The position numbers were made by a program, and so were the translations under genes. From Nitrospinota bacterium (GTDB taxonomy: Bacteria > Nitrospinota_A > UBA7883 > JADGGD01), in contig JADGCD010000123.1 in NCBI GenBank assembly GCA_015229165.1, positions 1 to 6,349 of the forward strand: DNA of 6,349 bases. Reading direction: 5' to 3'. A model generated the notes under the pieces. The model had not been told where the DNA came from, made no database searches, and saw only the letters and a list, made by a program, of their open reading frames with translations. This document shows, in pieces, positions 5,456-6,349 of this stretch (positions within the stretch are counted from its first letter, which is position 1; every line of letters begins with the position of its first letter).

Positions 5456-5938
5456 CTACAGGAGACGGGGGCGGGGGAAAAGACCCGTAAGGGTCCGGTC
5501 GAGAGCGTTGGCGAAGGATTGTTGATCGTTCTTCCCCCAAGGGCGCGGCCCCCCCGTCTCCACCCCGGCGCCGCGCAGGTCGGCCATGAAATCGCGCATC
5601 GAGAGCCGCTCCCGCACATTCTCCGCCGTGTAGAGATGCCCGCGCGGATCGAGCGCCGTCCCTCCCCGCTCCACCACCATCGCAGCCAGCGGAATGTCGG
5701 CGGTGATCACCAGATCCCCCGGCGCCATATGGTCGGCGATCCATGCGTCGGCCACGTCATGCCCGCCTGGGACCAGCACCGACCGGATCAGCTGCGACGG
5801 CGGCGTCCAGAGGGGCTGGTTCGCCACCAGAACCAGCGGCGCGCCGATCCGTTGCGCCGCCCGGTAGAGGATCTCCTTCACCCCGCGCGGGCAGGCGTCC
5901 GCGTCGATCCAGATGGTGGAGCCTTTCGACTTGGTCAT
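5456..5938 (-). CDS. yaiI: YaiI/YqxD family protein (UPF0178, DUF188)
   Basis: A 160-residue protein matching the YaiI/YqxD family. The hallmark D12-A-D-A-C-P17 motif near the N-terminus (TIWIDADACP) is present, followed by the conserved VKEILYRAA helix, the HDVADAWIADH segment, the GDLVITADIPLA segment and the C-terminal FANALDRTL. The fold is related to PIN/NYN-type nuclease domains with clustered Asp residues, but no cellular role is firmly established. The length is close to the usual 150 or so. I placed the start at the ATG 5936-5938, eight codons before TIWIDADACP; there is no good ribosome site before it. The reading frame remains open upstream through the palindromic element into the PAS fragment at the right edge, so an automatic call may wrongly fuse them. 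The gene converges on the ferritin-like gene. Confidence 0.9.
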   Translation of the reverse strand: MTKSKGSTIWIDADACPRGVKEILYRAAQRIGAPLVLVANQPLWTPPSQLIRSVLVPGGHDVADAWIADHMAPGDLVITADIPLAAMVVERGGTALDPRGHLYTAENVRERLSMRDFMADLRGAGVETGGPRPWGKNDQQSFANALDRTLTGLFPRPRLL

Positions 5939-5982
5939 AAGCGTATACCGTACCGCTTGTTGTGGAAAAAGCGTTATCGAGC

Positions 5983-6018
5983 GCCCCCGGCAATTGTTTC
6001 GGTTTCCGTTCCGGGGGC
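5983..6018. repeat. 8-bp perfect inverted repeat upstream of yaiI
   Basis: GCCCCCGG (5983-5990) and CCGGGGGC (6011-6018) can form a strong stem with a 20-nt loop, which itself holds a small CGG-TTT-CCG hairpin. On the plus strand it is followed by ATTTT. On the minus strand it sits between the PAS fragment and yaiI and could act as a transcription boundary, though the T run (TTTTT) comes only 12 nt after the stem. It may be part of the neighbouring element. Confidence 0.4.
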
Positions 6019-6026
6019 ATTTTGCA

Positions 6027-6113
6027 GGCTCCGGTAGGAGAAGGGAGCCGAGGGAGCGGAGCGTACACGCGAGTACGTGAGCATCCCGAGGCTTCTTTCG
6101 ACACCCCGGAGCC
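6027..6113. repeat. Nested palindromic element, likely dispersed repeat
   Basis: An 87-nt non-coding-looking element has perfect 8-bp inverted ends, GGCTCCGG (6027-6034) and CCGGAGCC (6106-6113). Inside is a second imperfect stem that ends in CGTAC (6062-6066) and GTACG (6073-6077) around a 6-nt loop, with a further CCTCGGGA/TCCCTCGG-like match outside it. The whole can fold as a long cruciform. From memory, a closely similar core (TCACGTACT...GTACGCTCCGC) recurs in intergenic regions of unrelated proteobacteria and yields spurious peptides containing RDAHVLACTLRS, which this one also encodes on the minus strand. I could not verify this. It lies exactly where the PAS homology stops. Confidence 0.5.
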
Positions 6114-6141
6114 AACGCAGATAGCTTTTTATACCACCAAC

Positions 6142-6349
6142 GCCACCCCTTTCTCCCGTCGGCGCAGGTGACCACCGCCTCCATCGAAGCGATCGGTTGG
6201 CCGGTCCGGTGGGCTTCTTCGGTGCGGCGCATCCACTCGGCTCGCAGCCCCTCCCGGTAGGCCGGGTCGGGATAGGCCCGGGGCCACCACTCCTCCACCG
6301 TCGGCAGATCGTCCTTCGTATAGCCGAACAACTCCACGAACCGCCGGTT
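6142..6349 (-). pseudogene. PAS-domain sensor protein, 5' end beyond window, interrupted 3' end
   Basis: The minus-strand frame enters at the right edge already inside a PAS domain: NRRFVELFGYTKDDLPTVEE, then a WWP-AYPDP-YR segment, typical of PAS sensor kinases and cyclic-di-GMP proteins. About 66 residues match down to VTCADGR near 6155. A normal PAS domain would continue here with two more strands. Instead the frame passes into low-complexity WRWWYKK and then the palindromic element, with no stop until the end of yaiI. I read this as a gene broken or truncated by the element. A true fusion with yaiI is unlikely because the yaiI family start is intact. The upstream domains and the signal sensed are not visible. 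Confidence 0.6.

Noticed and set aside
5449..5500. Possible terminator between the convergent ferritin-like and yaiI genes
   Set aside because: The stops are 7 nt apart and I see no stem with a T run on either strand; only G-rich sequence within the end of yaiI.
1..6349. tRNA, rRNA, CRISPR array or transposase
   Set aside because: I saw no cloverleaf-like sequence, no regularly spaced direct repeats and no transposase-like protein.

Overview
The window is GC-rich DNA, probably from a Gram-negative bacterium. Proteobacteria is the best guess, from the gene types (a YaiI-type protein, PAS signalling, a CuA oxidase family operon); I cannot place it more closely. Most genes lie on the minus strand.

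Layout. From 4192 down to the left edge runs one tight minus-strand operon: a 58-residue single-helix membrane protein, a CuA-bearing subunit II, a heme-copper catalytic subunit I, a 43-residue single-helix protein resembling subunit IIa of ba3 oxidases, a membrane-anchored SCO/SenC copper chaperone, and a cytochrome b cut off by the window edge. Next to it (4350-4886, minus) is an unrecognised 178-residue exported protein. It is divergent from a ferritin-like diiron protein on the plus strand (5026-5448). Convergent with that is a YaiI/UPF0178 protein (5456-5938, minus). Beyond it lie a structured palindromic element (about 6027-6113) and the interrupted 3' part of a PAS-domain gene running off the right edge.

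The most interesting content is the operon. Subunit I keeps all six metal-binding histidines expected of a B-type (ba3-like) heme-copper enzyme. However, it has Gln where oxygen reductases carry the redox-active Tyr four residues after the first CuB histidine, and a Glu directly before the CuB His-His pair. With the SCO gene this recalls the norSY-senC cluster of ammonia oxidisers, and I infer a non-canonical nitric oxide reductase rather than an oxygen reductase. The cytochrome b at the end suggests a route for electrons from quinol.

Two inverted repeats of the form ATGAC-N4-GTCAT, the only two I found, lie upstream of the operon and upstream of the exported protein. In both cases a TA...T hexamer begins exactly 22 nt after the box, which is the geometry of a class II CRP/FNR-family activated promoter. 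This links the unknown exported protein to the same regulon as the putative NO reductase.
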